Assembly (NCBI RefSeq): GCF_900109145.1
Contig: NZ_FNYY01000011.1
Location: 82,097-146,096 of the forward strand
From: Marinovum algicola
Lineage (GTDB): Bacteria > Pseudomonadota > Alphaproteobacteria > Rhodobacterales > Rhodobacteraceae
Direction: 5' to 3'
Length of the DNA stretch: 64,000 nt
Part shown: positions 51,470-59,783 of the stretch, one piece after another
How the letters are laid out: each line of letters starts with the position of its first letter
How positions within the stretch are numbered: the first letter of the stretch is position 1
Position numbers and translations under genes: made by a program
Notes under the pieces: model-generated
Databases searched by the model: none
What the model was told of the DNA's origin: nothing
Seen by the model: only the letters and a program-made list of their open reading frames with translations

Positions 51470-51963
51470 GCTTCACGTTCACCCCTAAAAAGCTTGCGCA
51501 GGGGGACTTTGGCAGCGGCCCAGTACGCCAGGGTCGGGACGATGATCCATTGCAGCAGCGGCGTGAGACCGGCGTCGATGACGGGGACCACCGGCATGAT
51601 GTCGCGATAGGCCCAGGCCGCCCGGATCACGATGTTCAGCCACTCGCTGAAGATCGTGTAAGAGACGCCCAGGACCACGGCCAGGAGCAGGACGCGCCCT
51701 GCGCGTTCCGACGGCCATGCATGCCCCCCAACGAGAAACAGGGCGAGCAAGAGCGTGCTCATGGCGATCAACAGGTCTCCCCCGGTGCAATGCACGACCG
51801 CGAATGCAATTTCACTCCAGGTGCCTTCAACCCAGATCGTGTAGAGCGGGATATGCGCCATTTCCCAGATCAGATGACCGACGGCGGTATAGACAATATA
51901 TCGGCGGATGACGGACAGCCATCCGGTGTCGCTGCTCGTAAAGGTTTCTGTGCTCGCTGTCAT
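51463..51963 (-). CDS. Uncharacterised membrane protein
   Basis: A 166-residue protein with about four membrane segments (YTAVGHLIWEMAHIPLYTIW, LLIAMSTLLLALFLVGGHAW, VLLLAVVLGVSYTIFSEWLN, LLQWIIVPTLAYW) and several membrane-embedded His and a Cys (VVHCTGGD). The His pattern would allow haem or copper binding but no family is recognised. It overlaps ccdA by seven bases, so it is a firm member of the operon. Confidence 0.65.
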   Translation of the reverse strand: MTASTETFTSSDTGWLSVIRRYIVYTAVGHLIWEMAHIPLYTIWVEGTWSEIAFAVVHCTGGDLLIAMSTLLLALFLVGGHAWPSERAGRVLLLAVVLGVSYTIFSEWLNIVIRAAWAYRDIMPVVPVIDAGLTPLLQWIIVPTLAYWAAAKVPLRKLFRGEREAW

Positions 51964-51983
51964 GCTGGGGGTCCGTTCTTCGA

Positions 51984-52544
51984 TTAATGCGCGTTTGTCA
52001 GGCCGTTGACGTACAGGATCATGTTGATGTGCCGGAAAGCGGAACCCGCAAAGATCCCGGCATGGCGGTTGCCGCGCGCGATAACATGCACAAGCGGAGC
52101 CTCGGGATGGTCAGCCGCAATCGCGCGATACTGATCGATCAGATTCTCTATTGGCTCTTGTGCGCGAGCAATGACCACGTTCTTGGCAATCGGTCCGGGA
52201 ACCGGATCACTGGCGTCGGTCACCACAAGGAAGGTCACCATGTCCAGCATGGGAGATGAATTCACTCCGCCCCTCACCTTTTCAAGAAGTGCCTGTTGAT
52301 CAGCACAAGGCTGTCCGCAGTCGGACGGTACAAAACTAAGAACGACGACCTGATCGGAGAGGCTTTCCAAGTCCAACGGTTCTCCGTCAGGGCCGAGCAG
52401 ACCCAACGCAGGCAATTCGTTGAGGTCAACGGCGGTGAAAGCAGGTTCTTTCTGTGCCATCACCTCGTCAAGACGGTCGCCGGGATGATCTGCGTAGGCC
52501 GGGAGGCCCGCGACGAGGGCTATCAGCAGGAGTATGTTTTTCAT
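51984..52544 (-). CDS. Sco-like periplasmic protein with divergent motif
   Basis: Exported protein of 186 residues (signal peptide ILLLIALVAGLPAYADH) with a thioredoxin/Sco-like core. The CxxxC pair is SDCGQPCADQQ; no typical DPERDT loop is seen, and the distal His may be that of FRHINMILY. It may be a specialised copper or thiol protein. It overlaps the PCuAC gene by four bases. Confidence 0.7.
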   Translation of the reverse strand: MKNILLLIALVAGLPAYADHPGDRLDEVMAQKEPAFTAVDLNELPALGLLGPDGEPLDLESLSDQVVVLSFVPSDCGQPCADQQALLEKVRGGVNSSPMLDMVTFLVVTDASDPVPGPIAKNVVIARAQEPIENLIDQYRAIAADHPEAPLVHVIARGNRHAGIFAGSAFRHINMILYVNGLTNAH

Positions 52545-52984
52545 GGCTGTTGCTCCTGCGGCCTCATCGCGCCCGGTCCGAGAACCGGAACGCTGATTTC
52601 CATTCGGGCACCCGATGCGAAGGTCAGGATCAACGGCAAATCGGTGCCTTCTTCGAGTTTTTCCGACAGGCCCATCAGCATCAGATGCATGCTGCCGGGC
52701 GCGAGGGTTACTGGTTCTCGGGAGGGCAGGTCCAAGCCGTCGACCTCAACCATTCGGCTAATGCCATCGTTGTCGGTCTCGACGGCGTGAATCGTTACGT
52801 TCCCAGCGATCGGCGTCGTGATTGCGACCAGTTGATCACTCTGATTGCTCGTGAGCGTGAGATAGGCCGCAGCCGGACGGGAGGCGAGGATGCTCGCGCG
52901 GGCCCAACCATCCGATATCGTCACATCGGCCGATGCGAAGAACGGCCAGAGTGTTAACACGGTTGCAAGTGCGGTGATCTTCAT
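52541..52984 (-). CDS. PCuAC copper chaperone
   Basis: Periplasmic copper chaperone of 147 residues with a signal peptide (ALATVLTLWPFFASADV) and the PCuAC ligands IHAVETDNDGISRM and MHLMLMGL. ATG 52984 is preferred to 53005 on ribosome-binding-site spacing. Neighbouring Sco genes on both sides support a role in CuA-type copper delivery or copper sequestration. Paralogue of 28863-29333. Confidence 0.85.
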   Translation of the reverse strand: MKITALATVLTLWPFFASADVTISDGWARASILASRPAAAYLTLTSNQSDQLVAITTPIAGNVTIHAVETDNDGISRMVEVDGLDLPSREPVTLAPGSMHLMLMGLSEKLEEGTDLPLILTFASGARMEISVPVLGPGAMRPQEQQP

Positions 52985-53001
52985 TTGGTAAGTTCCTTCA
53001 C

Positions 53002-53643
53002 TCATAGCTTTTTGCGGATTTCCTGCGCCAGCGCCTCCGGCGGTTGGCCGCCTTCCTGATAGACCGCCTCAAATTCGCCACTGGGCTGCATGAGGTAGAT
53101 GTGTCCGGCATGCGCCATGAAATAACCGTCCGGCGCGCTATCGTCCTCGGTCCGCTCGTACCATGTGCGGAAATTCCTGGAGGCCTCGGCAACCTGCGCT
53201 TCAGTCCCGGTCAGGCCGATCAGGCTCGGATGAAAGACTGATACATATTCAGCCATTACCGGCACTGTGTCGCGTTCCGGATCGACCGTGATGAAGATCG
53301 GCGCCACCTGGTCCGCATCTTCGCCGAGCAGATCCACGACGCTGGCCATGTAGGCCAGAGTGGTGGGGCAGATGTCAGGACAATTCGTAAATCCGAAGAA
53401 TACAAGTTGCCAGCGATAGGTGTAATCGGCTTGGGTCACCTCTTGTCCGGTATGATCCGTGAGTGAAAATTCGGATCGAATATCCGCCTCGCCCGAATAG
53501 CGGACGGTCTTCGATCCGTTGCCGAGATACATGTCCAAGGCCCAAGATATCGCCACCCCGGCGATGACCAAAATTACAGTGCCCCACAATATGGTTCTCA
53601 AGAGCCGCGCCTTGGGAGAGGTTTCACTGGGTTCAATCGACAT
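53002..53643 (-). CDS. Sco1/SenC-family protein
   Basis: Third typical Sco in the window (213 residues): N-terminal anchor (LWGTVILVIAGVAISWAL), CxxxC in NCPDICPTTLA, DPERDT and the distal His in YFMAHAGHIY. It overlaps the DsbA-family gene by 11 bases. It has the longer N-terminal cytoplasmic stretch usual in Sco proteins. Confidence 0.88.
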   Translation of the reverse strand: MSIEPSETSPKARLLRTILWGTVILVIAGVAISWALDMYLGNGSKTVRYSGEADIRSEFSLTDHTGQEVTQADYTYRWQLVFFGFTNCPDICPTTLAYMASVVDLLGEDADQVAPIFITVDPERDTVPVMAEYVSVFHPSLIGLTGTEAQVAEASRNFRTWYERTEDDSAPDGYFMAHAGHIYLMQPSGEFEAVYQEGGQPPEALAQEIRKKL

Positions 53644-54388
53644 CTTCGGCCTCCGAAATCAAAGCCTGAAGATCGGCCTTCTCCAACAATCCAGGAACGA
53701 GCGTCTCGCCGATCAGAAACGTCGGCGTGCCGGATATCCCGAGCTGCCCCGCAAGGTTTCGAGACGTTTCGATATGGGCGTCGATTTCGGGCGCGGCCAT
53801 GTCCACCTGCAACTGGTCGTAATCCAGACCCGCCTGTTCAGCAGCCCGCCTTATGAAGACGGTATTGGCGCGAGGCTGCGCCATCAGAGCCTCGTGAAAC
53901 GCTTCAAACTTGTTCTGTTTTATTGCCGCCAGCGACGCCCGAGCCGCCAGTTTGGAGTCTAGCCCGAGAATGGGCCACTCCCTCATGATGATGCGCAAAT
54001 CCGGGTTCTCCTCGATCAATTCGAAAAGGACCGGGGCCGCGCGTCGGCAATAGGGGCAGTTGTAGTCAAAGAATTCGACAAGCACGATGTCGCCATCAGG
54101 ATTGCCCATCACGCCGGTGTTCGCGTCCGTCCGCGGCAGTTCACCAACGCGCTGGATCGCAGCACGTTGTTGGGCCTGAGCTGCCGCGCCAGCCTCTTCC
54201 TGAAAGGCCAGGAGCGTATCCACCAGAACTTCCGGGTTCTCGCGGATGGTTTGCAGGATCAAGGCTTTGATGGCCTCTTGCTCAACCTGCTCGAGCGGCG
54301 TCGATTGCTGGGCTAGCGAAGTCGCGGGCGCAGAAATCAGCGCCCAAAGCAAAACTGCAAGCATGTGAAGGGTAGTTTTGAATGTCAT
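53633..54388 (-). CDS. DsbA/DsbG-family oxidoreductase
   Basis: Periplasmic thiol oxidoreductase of 251 residues with a signal peptide (LAVLLWALISAPATSLAQ), an N-terminal helical extension (residues 25-85, ScsC/Com1-like) that could mediate oligomerisation, active site CPYC (FFDYNCPYCRRA) and cis-Pro loop GTPTFLIG. The N-terminal extension resembles that of copper-linked ScsC proteins, which fits the operon. ATG 54388 chosen; upstream in-frame codons lack a ribosome-binding site. Confidence 0.82.
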   Translation of the reverse strand: MTFKTTLHMLAVLLWALISAPATSLAQQSTPLEQVEQEAIKALILQTIRENPEVLVDTLLAFQEEAGAAAQAQQRAAIQRVGELPRTDANTGVMGNPDGDIVLVEFFDYNCPYCRRAAPVLFELIEENPDLRIIMREWPILGLDSKLAARASLAAIKQNKFEAFHEALMAQPRANTVFIRRAAEQAGLDYDQLQVDMAAPEIDAHIETSRNLAGQLGISGTPTFLIGETLVPGLLEKADLQALISEAEDVD

Positions 54389-54440
54389 CTCGATTTTCCG
54401 CGCCTTATCGCCGGGGGCATCAGCCTCCGGCGATAACTGT

Positions 54441-54713
54441 TCAGCCCTTGTCGGTCGAAGTGGCGGCTCCATTCTCGGAGTTGTTCATTGCCTCCATCAT
54501 CTCTGTGCAGGCCTCCATCATCGGGCCCATTTTCTGCATCATCTTCATCATGGGCATCATGCCGTCCATGTCGGCGTTCATTATGTTGCCGGCCATGCCG
54601 CTCTCACCGTCCATCATCTGGCCGGACAAACCGGTGTTGTCCTGGGCAACCACGCCGGTGGCCAAAAGTGTGGACACGGCAGTCGCCATGCTCAGGTTCT
54701 TGAAAAGTGTCAT
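54441..54713 (-). CDS. Methionine-rich periplasmic protein
   Basis: A 90-residue exported protein with a signal peptide (MATAVSTLLATGVVAQ). The mature part has about 15 Met in a 45-residue stretch (MMPMMKMMQKMGPMMEA), plus one Cys and acidic residues. Met clusters of this kind bind Cu(I) or Ag(I) in the oxidising periplasm. Probably a copper sponge or chaperone for the multicopper oxidase pathway. Confidence 0.75.
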   Translation of the reverse strand: MTLFKNLSMATAVSTLLATGVVAQDNTGLSGQMMDGESGMAGNIMNADMDGMMPMMKMMQKMGPMMEACTEMMEAMNNSENGAATSTDKG

Positions 54714-54733
54714 CAGTTTCTCCTTCAGGTTTT

Positions 54734-55021
54734 CTAGAGCTTTTCGGGTTCAGTCCCTCGACAAGCTCGGCTCTGCGGCCGAGTTACTTTTTCGCATGAG
54801 TTGGATTTGCACATCACGCAGACGCCAAGCCCGCACATCACGGCGCAGGGTGCCACGGCCAGGATCAGCGGCGCGGCTCCGATGGCCGTCACCCAGCCCC
54901 AATTCAAGTAAAGCCCGGCGCCAATGATCGCCATTGACGCAAGAATCAGACTTCGCCGTCCCAATTGCGGCCGCCACGGACGTGCCTCCGGCGTTTCGGT
55001 GTAAGGTGATGTTTCGGACAT
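54734..55021 (-). CDS. Small Cys-rich membrane protein
   Basis: A 95-residue protein with two hydrophobic segments and a Cys cluster at the end of the second (APCAVMCGLGVCVMCKSNSC: five Cys in 20 residues). The spacing would suit binding of copper or an Fe-S/thiol function near the membrane surface. No family is recognised beyond small proteins found next to copper genes. Nine codons from the end is a further Cys. Confidence 0.7.
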   Translation of the reverse strand: MSETSPYTETPEARPWRPQLGRRSLILASMAIIGAGLYLNWGWVTAIGAAPLILAVAPCAVMCGLGVCVMCKSNSCEKVTRPQSRACRGTEPEKL

Positions 55022-55024
55022 TGG

Positions 55025-55549
55025 CTATTCACTCCTTTCGTTGATGATGGTCTGGATCTGGGCCATGACTTCATGGCTGTCCCATTCGGCCGGCCCCACA
55101 AGTCGTCCGCGCTCGAAACCGTCGCGGTCGATCAGGATCGTGGTGGGAAGGCCCAGAGCGCCGAAGGCAAGCATCGCTCGTGTGCTGTCGGCGAGATACA
55201 TGTCGAGATGGCGGATGCCGATTTCTTCGTAGAAGCTTCGAACGACCCTCATACCGGCGCGGTCGATTGACAGTGGCAGGACATGAAAATCGTCACCGCC
55301 CAGCTTTTCCTGCAAAGCGTCGAGCGTTGGCATTTCTTCACGGCAGGGAACACACCAGGTCGCCCAGATGTTCAGTAGGACCACTCTGCCCCGGAAATCC
55401 GCCAACGTCAGATCGCGCCCCGCCCCGTCCACGAAGGGCGGCGACAACATCTCTCGCGGCTTTTCGTGAAGCGGCATCAATGGTCTGGCTTGAACCGGCC
55501 CCGCGACGCCGATCGCTGCCATGCCAGCCAACAATTCGCGTCGTTTCAT
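55025..55549 (-). CDS. TlpA-like thioredoxin
   Basis: Periplasmic TlpA/ResA-type thioredoxin of 174 residues: a Tat-like or Sec signal (MKRRELLAGMAAIGVAGPVQA), the active site WATWCVPCREEMP and cis-Pro LPTTILID. TlpA proteins reduce Sco and CuA thiols; CcdA of the same operon could supply electrons. It overlaps the CcmG-like gene. Confidence 0.85.
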   Translation of the reverse strand: MKRRELLAGMAAIGVAGPVQARPLMPLHEKPREMLSPPFVDGAGRDLTLADFRGRVVLLNIWATWCVPCREEMPTLDALQEKLGGDDFHVLPLSIDRAGMRVVRSFYEEIGIRHLDMYLADSTRAMLAFGALGLPTTILIDRDGFERGRLVGPAEWDSHEVMAQIQTIINERSE

Positions 55550-56118
55550 GATCCCGCTCCTTCCTGAAGGCGCCGCACAACGGGAAGGATGTCTTCCTCC
55601 AGGGAGCGGCGGTTGAAGGGGCCGATATGCTTGTAAGCAATCCGCCCCTCGGCATCGATCACGAAGGTCTCCGGCAAGCCGTAGACGCCCCAGTCTATGG
55701 ACACGCGCCCGTTCCGGTCCGCACCGATCCGGGTATAGGGGTCACCAAGCTCGGAGAGAAAGCCCAAGGCTTCCTCGGGGCGGTCCTTGTAGTTAATGCC
55801 GAAAATCGCAACTTCGTCCCGCGCGGCGAGCTCGTTCAGCAAGGGCATCTCGACCCGGCACGGCACGCACCAGGACGCCCATACGTTGACGATGGACACC
55901 TGCCCTTTCAGGTCGGCGGTCGACAGGCCATCGGCTCGTCCTTCTATCGGCGGCAAGTCGAACTCGGGGACTGCCTTGCCGATAAGGGTCGATGGCAGAC
56001 GATCATCGTTGTTGAAGAGGCCCCAATAGAAGGCTCCGCCGACAAGGGCGAAGATCGCGACCGGCACCAGAGCCAAAATCCGACCTTTCCGGCGGCGTGG
56101 TTCTTCGGTCGCACTCAT
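55546..56118 (-). CDS. CcmG/DsbE-type thioredoxin
   Basis: Membrane-anchored thioredoxin of 190 residues with active site WASWCVPCRVEMP, the CcmG-type GVYGLPETFVID cis-Pro loop and anchor ILALVPVAIFALVGGAFYW. It reduces apocytochrome c haem-site cysteines in the CcmG role. The following (upstream) gene encodes a c-type cytochrome with one haem, a plausible client. Confidence 0.88.
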   Translation of the reverse strand: MSATEEPRRRKGRILALVPVAIFALVGGAFYWGLFNNDDRLPSTLIGKAVPEFDLPPIEGRADGLSTADLKGQVSIVNVWASWCVPCRVEMPLLNELAARDEVAIFGINYKDRPEEALGFLSELGDPYTRIGADRNGRVSIDWGVYGLPETFVIDAEGRIAYKHIGPFNRRSLEEDILPVVRRLQEGAGS

Positions 56119-56600
56119 GGGGCACCCCTGTCGTTTGCGGTGACTTCCGCCTGGAATTGGCGCTGACGGTCCGGCCAGGTGCTCTTGATGTAGGAAAGCA
56201 CATCGGCAATCTCATCGTCGGTCAGGATGCCCTCGAACGCCGGCATGTCGCTTTCGTAGGAGGGCACGACGGCGCCGACGCCACCCTTGGTGACGACGAA
56301 CAGGTTCCGGTCCGAGTGGTGCCAGGTATGGCCGGTTTCGTCATGTGGCGGCGCGGGCATGCGCCCGTTGTCCAGACGCCGCCGCCAGTCCGGCTGGCCT
56401 TCGAGGTTTGCACCGTGACAGGATGCGCAATTCTCCGCATAGAGCGTCTGCCCTGCTTCGATATCCGCAGCGGTCACGGGCTCCCCTAGGAAGGTCAGCC
56501 CTTCCACCAAATCCTCGTCGCTTTCCGACTGCGCGAGGACGGCAAAACCGATCGCAGATAGTGCGACGATGGCGGCACCGATTGTTGCGGTCCGTCTCAT
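56115..56600 (-). CDS. Mono-haem c-type cytochrome
   Basis: Exported cytochrome c of 161 residues: signal peptide (IGAAIVALSAIGFAVLAQ), haem site CASCH (YAENCASCHGANLEGQ) and a likely Met ligand near YESDMPAFEGILTDDE. It is of the small class I type with AFEGILTD-EIADVLSYIK. It could take electrons from the multicopper oxidase or a Cu site. It overlaps genes at both ends. Confidence 0.85.
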   Translation of the reverse strand: MRRTATIGAAIVALSAIGFAVLAQSESDEDLVEGLTFLGEPVTAADIEAGQTLYAENCASCHGANLEGQPDWRRRLDNGRMPAPPHDETGHTWHHSDRNLFVVTKGGVGAVVPSYESDMPAFEGILTDDEIADVLSYIKSTWPDRQRQFQAEVTANDRGAP

Positions 56601-56725
56601 GTCGAACTCCTGAGGTATTTCACGAGTGCGACGACGCTGAGCAGCAGAACCACGGCGACGAGCAGGAGCAATAGCCCTCCGCCGAACATCATCACCCCCA
56701 TCATCGGGCCCGTCATCATGTCCAT
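56597..56725 (-). CDS. Small Met-rich membrane protein (42 residues)
   Basis: Short gene: MDMMTGPMMGVMMFGGG followed by one membrane segment and VALVKYLRSST. ATG at 56725 is close behind the DUF411 stop, and the TGA overlaps the cytochrome ATG (ATGA), so translation is likely. The same plan, Met/Gly head, one membrane segment and ALVKYLR end, recurs in the 39-residue protein at 63232-63351. It may bind copper at the membrane or assist the multicopper oxidase. Confidence 0.65.
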   Translation of the reverse strand: MDMMTGPMMGVMMFGGGLLLLLVAVVLLLSVVALVKYLRSST

Positions 56726-56729
56726 GCAG

Positions 56730-57227
56730 TTACTCATCGGAGTAAACGGCGATCCCGCCCTCGCCGAACGCATAGGTCTTGAGCGTACCGGTCTTTACTC
56801 GTGCCATGCCTGGCGCGTTCGAAGGCATGCCCGGCAAAGTAATGCCGGTGATGTCGGGCTTCTCCGTGACCAGCCTTTCCAGGATCTCCGAGGGTACCAA
56901 TCCACTGACATAATAGCCTTCGATCTCGGCCAGATGACAGCCGAGCCCCTGCTCGGGAACGCCGACTTCGATTGAGCGCTTATCAAAATCCCGATCGTCG
57001 ATGCGTGTCACCTGATAGCCGTTCTCTTCCAGATAATCGGCGTAGGTGTCGCAGCAACCGCAGCCCGGATCGCGCCAGATCGTGATCTGCTTCGTTCCGT
57101 CTGACACATCGGTACTTGCGTGACCGGTCGCATCATCGGTGCTTTGTGCCGAAGTCAGCGTCGTGAAAGTGAAGGTTCCGCCGACGCCAAGTGCAGCAAG
57201 CGAAGCCAGGAAAATTCTTCTGTTCAT
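56730..57227 (-). CDS. DUF411 periplasmic metal-binding protein
   Basis: Exported DUF411 protein of 165 residues: a Tat-like signal (MNRRIFLASLAALGVGG), the metal motif DPGCGCCDTYADYLEENGY, and GCHLAEIEGYYVSGLVP. GGAGAACCCG positions the start at 57227. Paralogue of 31333-31791. Probably binds Cu(I) and hands it on within the periplasm. Confidence 0.83.
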   Translation of the reverse strand: MNRRIFLASLAALGVGGTFTFTTLTSAQSTDDATGHASTDVSDGTKQITIWRDPGCGCCDTYADYLEENGYQVTRIDDRDFDKRSIEVGVPEQGLGCHLAEIEGYYVSGLVPSEILERLVTEKPDITGITLPGMPSNAPGMARVKTGTLKTYAFGEGGIAVYSDE

Positions 57228-57238
57228 CGGGTTCTCCA

Positions 57239-58171
57239 TCATGCGATCGCGAGCGCGATCCAGGTTGCGCCGCCATCGCGGCTGAGTTTCAGAGCGCCGT
57301 CGAGTATGGCGGCCACGTGATTTTCGTCCCTTGGGTGAAGCGCGATGGCCCTCCCCTGCCCTTCTGCCTTGTGCGTCCAGACCACGCCGCCGTCCTGCGA
57401 CGCCCAGACCCCCGACGGCAGTGCCGCGTAAAGCTTAGACGGTGCCGTAAGGGCGCTGGCCAGCGACAGGACCGGCTCGTCCGTCGGCAGTGATGCCTCG
57501 GCAGGCGGTGCGTCGCCCGCCGCCAGAGCGTCCATCGCATCTCCGGGCTGGACATCCTGCCAGCGGCAGAAACAGTCCGGCACGCGGGTCAGGCCTTTCT
57601 CGGTTCCTGCATAGATCCATATGCCGCCCATCCCGGTTTCGAGATCGACCGACGCCAGCGTCAGAGGGTCACGCTCGGCCGCGTCAAGCCAGGGCCGGTC
57701 CATCGCCAGGGCCCAGGTTGCGCCTGCATCCTCGCTCTTCCAAAGGCCGTCGCCGCGGATCGCCGCATAGATCATGTCGGGGTTTCCGGCGGCCACAGCC
57801 AGCGCGGTGACCTCGCCGGAGGCAAGCCCGTCGCTTCGGGTAGTCCATGTCGCTCCGCCGTCGCCGGACATGGCCACCCTCCCCCGCGCCAGTCCGGCAA
57901 GAATGCGTCCGGGGCGCGCAGGATGCGTGGCGAGCGAGGCGACCGGAGCGGGTGTTGGCCTCTCTTCCCAGTTGCGACCGCCGTCAGGGCTGATCATCAG
58001 TGTCGCGTCGGCGGCCAGCAGCGTGTCGCCGTCGAAAGCGAGCGTTCGGATATCGGCCGCCCCGTCGCCCGCGCGTACCGCGCCGGGCAGCACGAGCCCT
58101 GCGGCTGCACCCATACCCAGTGCCAGGAAGTGGCGTCTGTCCGGCTCAAAATTCAAGGTACTGTTTGTCAT
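57239..58171 (-). CDS. Tat-exported BNR/Asp-box beta-propeller protein
   Basis: A 310-residue exported protein (twin-arginine signal DRRHFLALGMGAAAG) with five Asp-box repeats (SPDGGRNW, SGDGGATW, SEDAGATW, SQDGGVVW, SRDGGATW), hence a beta-propeller like sialidases or photosystem-assembly factor Ycf48. No sialidase catalytic residues are evident. FCRW contributes a Cys-x-Cys (DCFC). GGAGGAGG sets the start at 58171. It is 20 bases downstream of the multicopper oxidase and may help its assembly. Confidence 0.75.
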   Translation of the reverse strand: MTNSTLNFEPDRRHFLALGMGAAAGLVLPGAVRAGDGAADIRTLAFDGDTLLAADATLMISPDGGRNWEERPTPAPVASLATHPARPGRILAGLARGRVAMSGDGGATWTTRSDGLASGEVTALAVAAGNPDMIYAAIRGDGLWKSEDAGATWALAMDRPWLDAAERDPLTLASVDLETGMGGIWIYAGTEKGLTRVPDCFCRWQDVQPGDAMDALAAGDAPPAEASLPTDEPVLSLASALTAPSKLYAALPSGVWASQDGGVVWTHKAEGQGRAIALHPRDENHVAAILDGALKLSRDGGATWIALAIA

Positions 58172-58191
58172 ATCTTGTCCTCCTCCGGAGC

Positions 58192-59643
58192 TCATGCGAC
58201 GCGGATCACGCCCATCATTCCCGCAGCCTGGTGTTCGAGAATGTGGCAGTGGAACATCCAGTCGCCGAGGTTGTCGGCGACGAAGGCGATCTCGACCCGT
58301 TCGCGGGGCGCCATGAGCACCGTGTCCCGCCATTCCCGATGCGGCGTCGGCGCACCGTTTCGGCTGATTACGCGGAATGAGTGGCCGTGCAGATGAATCG
58401 GGTGATCAAAAGCGGTCGCGTTGGTCATTTCCAGAATGTGACTTGCGTCGCGTTTAAGCGTCAGGAACGGGTCGAGCACATGCCCCTCGGCGGCTTTTCC
58501 GTTGACGAACCAGATGCCGCGTCCGTCATGCATCATGCCCATCATTCCGCCGCCCATCATGCCGCCACGCGGCTCGAGGCCCATTTCGCGTTCCACCATC
58601 ATGCCCATCATGCCGCCGGTGAATGTCACCTCATGACGCTGCGCGGATCTCAGGTTAGGTTCCGGAATTGGGTTGGTGGGCAATGCGATCGGCCAGTCGG
58701 GTGTGACCTCACGCAGGGCGGTGTCGGCATAGGAGAATTCGAGGACCCGAAAATCGTTCCCGCGGTACGCACGGTCTACAAGCTGGGCTCTTTCGCCTGG
58801 CTTGCCGGAGCAATCCAGGATCACATCGACGCGCATTGCAGGCCCAAGTACGACAACACCGTCCCGCGGCTCATGCGGCGTGACGGGTTGCCCGTCGAGC
58901 GCGATGATGCGCGGTGCATGGTCCCCGAAATCGAGAGCGAAGATCCGGGCATTCGCCGCGTTGATCAGGCGGAGGCGGATCCGTTCCCCCGATGCCACCT
59001 CGAATGTTTCCGGCACACGACCGTTGATCGTCACAGTGTTCCCGAGGCGGCCAGCGTGGCTCACGTCATGGGCATTGCCGAAATCATCCGAAATCGATGC
59101 GTCCTCGGCCAGACGCCAGTCGTCCAGGACCCAAGTAACATCGCGGTCGACCCGAGGTGGATTGGCCTCATCGATGATAAGCGGGCCGTAGAGACCGCGC
59201 CCGACCTGCTCGAAGCTGCGCTGATGTGGGTGATACCAGAAGGTGCCGGCATCGAGTGCATCGAATTCGTAGACGAACCTGTCGCCCGGGGCGATCGGTC
59301 CCTGTGTCAAGTGCGGCACCCCGTCCATTGCGTTGGGAAGCCGGATGCCATGCCAATGCACAGTGGTTTCCTCCGCAAGGTCATTCATAACCTCGACCTG
59401 AAGGCGATCACCTTGTCGAATGCGGATCTCCGGGCCCGGGACCTTACCGTTGTAGCACCAGGCCGCGGTGTCGGAATGTGGCTCGGGAACAATCCTTGTT
59501 CTTCCCTGTGCGGCCCGGAGCGAGAATTTCCGGGTGGCGGCTTCTGCCATCCTCGGAAAAGGCAGGGTGGTGGACATCACACCCGCGAGCGACGACGCAA
59601 CAAAGGCGCGGCGCGTGAAGGTAGGTTTGTATTTGAAAGACAT
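58192..59643 (-). CDS. Tat-exported multicopper oxidase (CueO/CopA-like)
   Basis: Three-domain multicopper oxidase of 483 residues with a Tat signal (FTRRAFVASSLAGVMS). Copper-ligand motifs: TTVHWHGIRLP, FWYHPHQRS, DHPIHLHGHSF and FHCHILEHQAAGMMG, so T1 and the trinuclear site are complete. A Met-rich insert between domains 2 and 3 (GGMMGMMVEREMG, GGMMGGGMMGMMHDG) resembles that of CueO and probably binds Cu(I) for oxidation to Cu(II). First gene of the 17-gene operon. The 140 bases upstream (59644-59783) hold its promoter. Confidence 0.92.
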   Translation of the reverse strand: MSFKYKPTFTRRAFVASSLAGVMSTTLPFPRMAEAATRKFSLRAAQGRTRIVPEPHSDTAAWCYNGKVPGPEIRIRQGDRLQVEVMNDLAEETTVHWHGIRLPNAMDGVPHLTQGPIAPGDRFVYEFDALDAGTFWYHPHQRSFEQVGRGLYGPLIIDEANPPRVDRDVTWVLDDWRLAEDASISDDFGNAHDVSHAGRLGNTVTINGRVPETFEVASGERIRLRLINAANARIFALDFGDHAPRIIALDGQPVTPHEPRDGVVVLGPAMRVDVILDCSGKPGERAQLVDRAYRGNDFRVLEFSYADTALREVTPDWPIALPTNPIPEPNLRSAQRHEVTFTGGMMGMMVEREMGLEPRGGMMGGGMMGMMHDGRGIWFVNGKAAEGHVLDPFLTLKRDASHILEMTNATAFDHPIHLHGHSFRVISRNGAPTPHREWRDTVLMAPRERVEIAFVADNLGDWMFHCHILEHQAAGMMGVIRVA

Positions 59644-59783
59644 CGGACTGGGCCTCTCTGATCATTAAGTCCTCCGCTGGAGCCAAAGCGGCAACTGCGG
59701 TTGGAAATACCCGCAGCGCGAAGCAGCATGGCTCCGGCGTCACGGCATGACACTGCGGCTGCGAAGCCGCGGCGCGTGTCAGT

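Noticed and set aside
58381..59661. A 426-codon plus-strand frame
   Set aside because: Antisense to the multicopper oxidase, whose four copper motifs are in frame.
59644..59783. CueR-type promoter of the multicopper oxidase
   Set aside because: A TTGCCG and a CTCC-AGC-GGAG dyad are present on the minus strand, but the half-sites and spacing differ from the clear CueR promoter at 60597-60627. Not strong enough to call.
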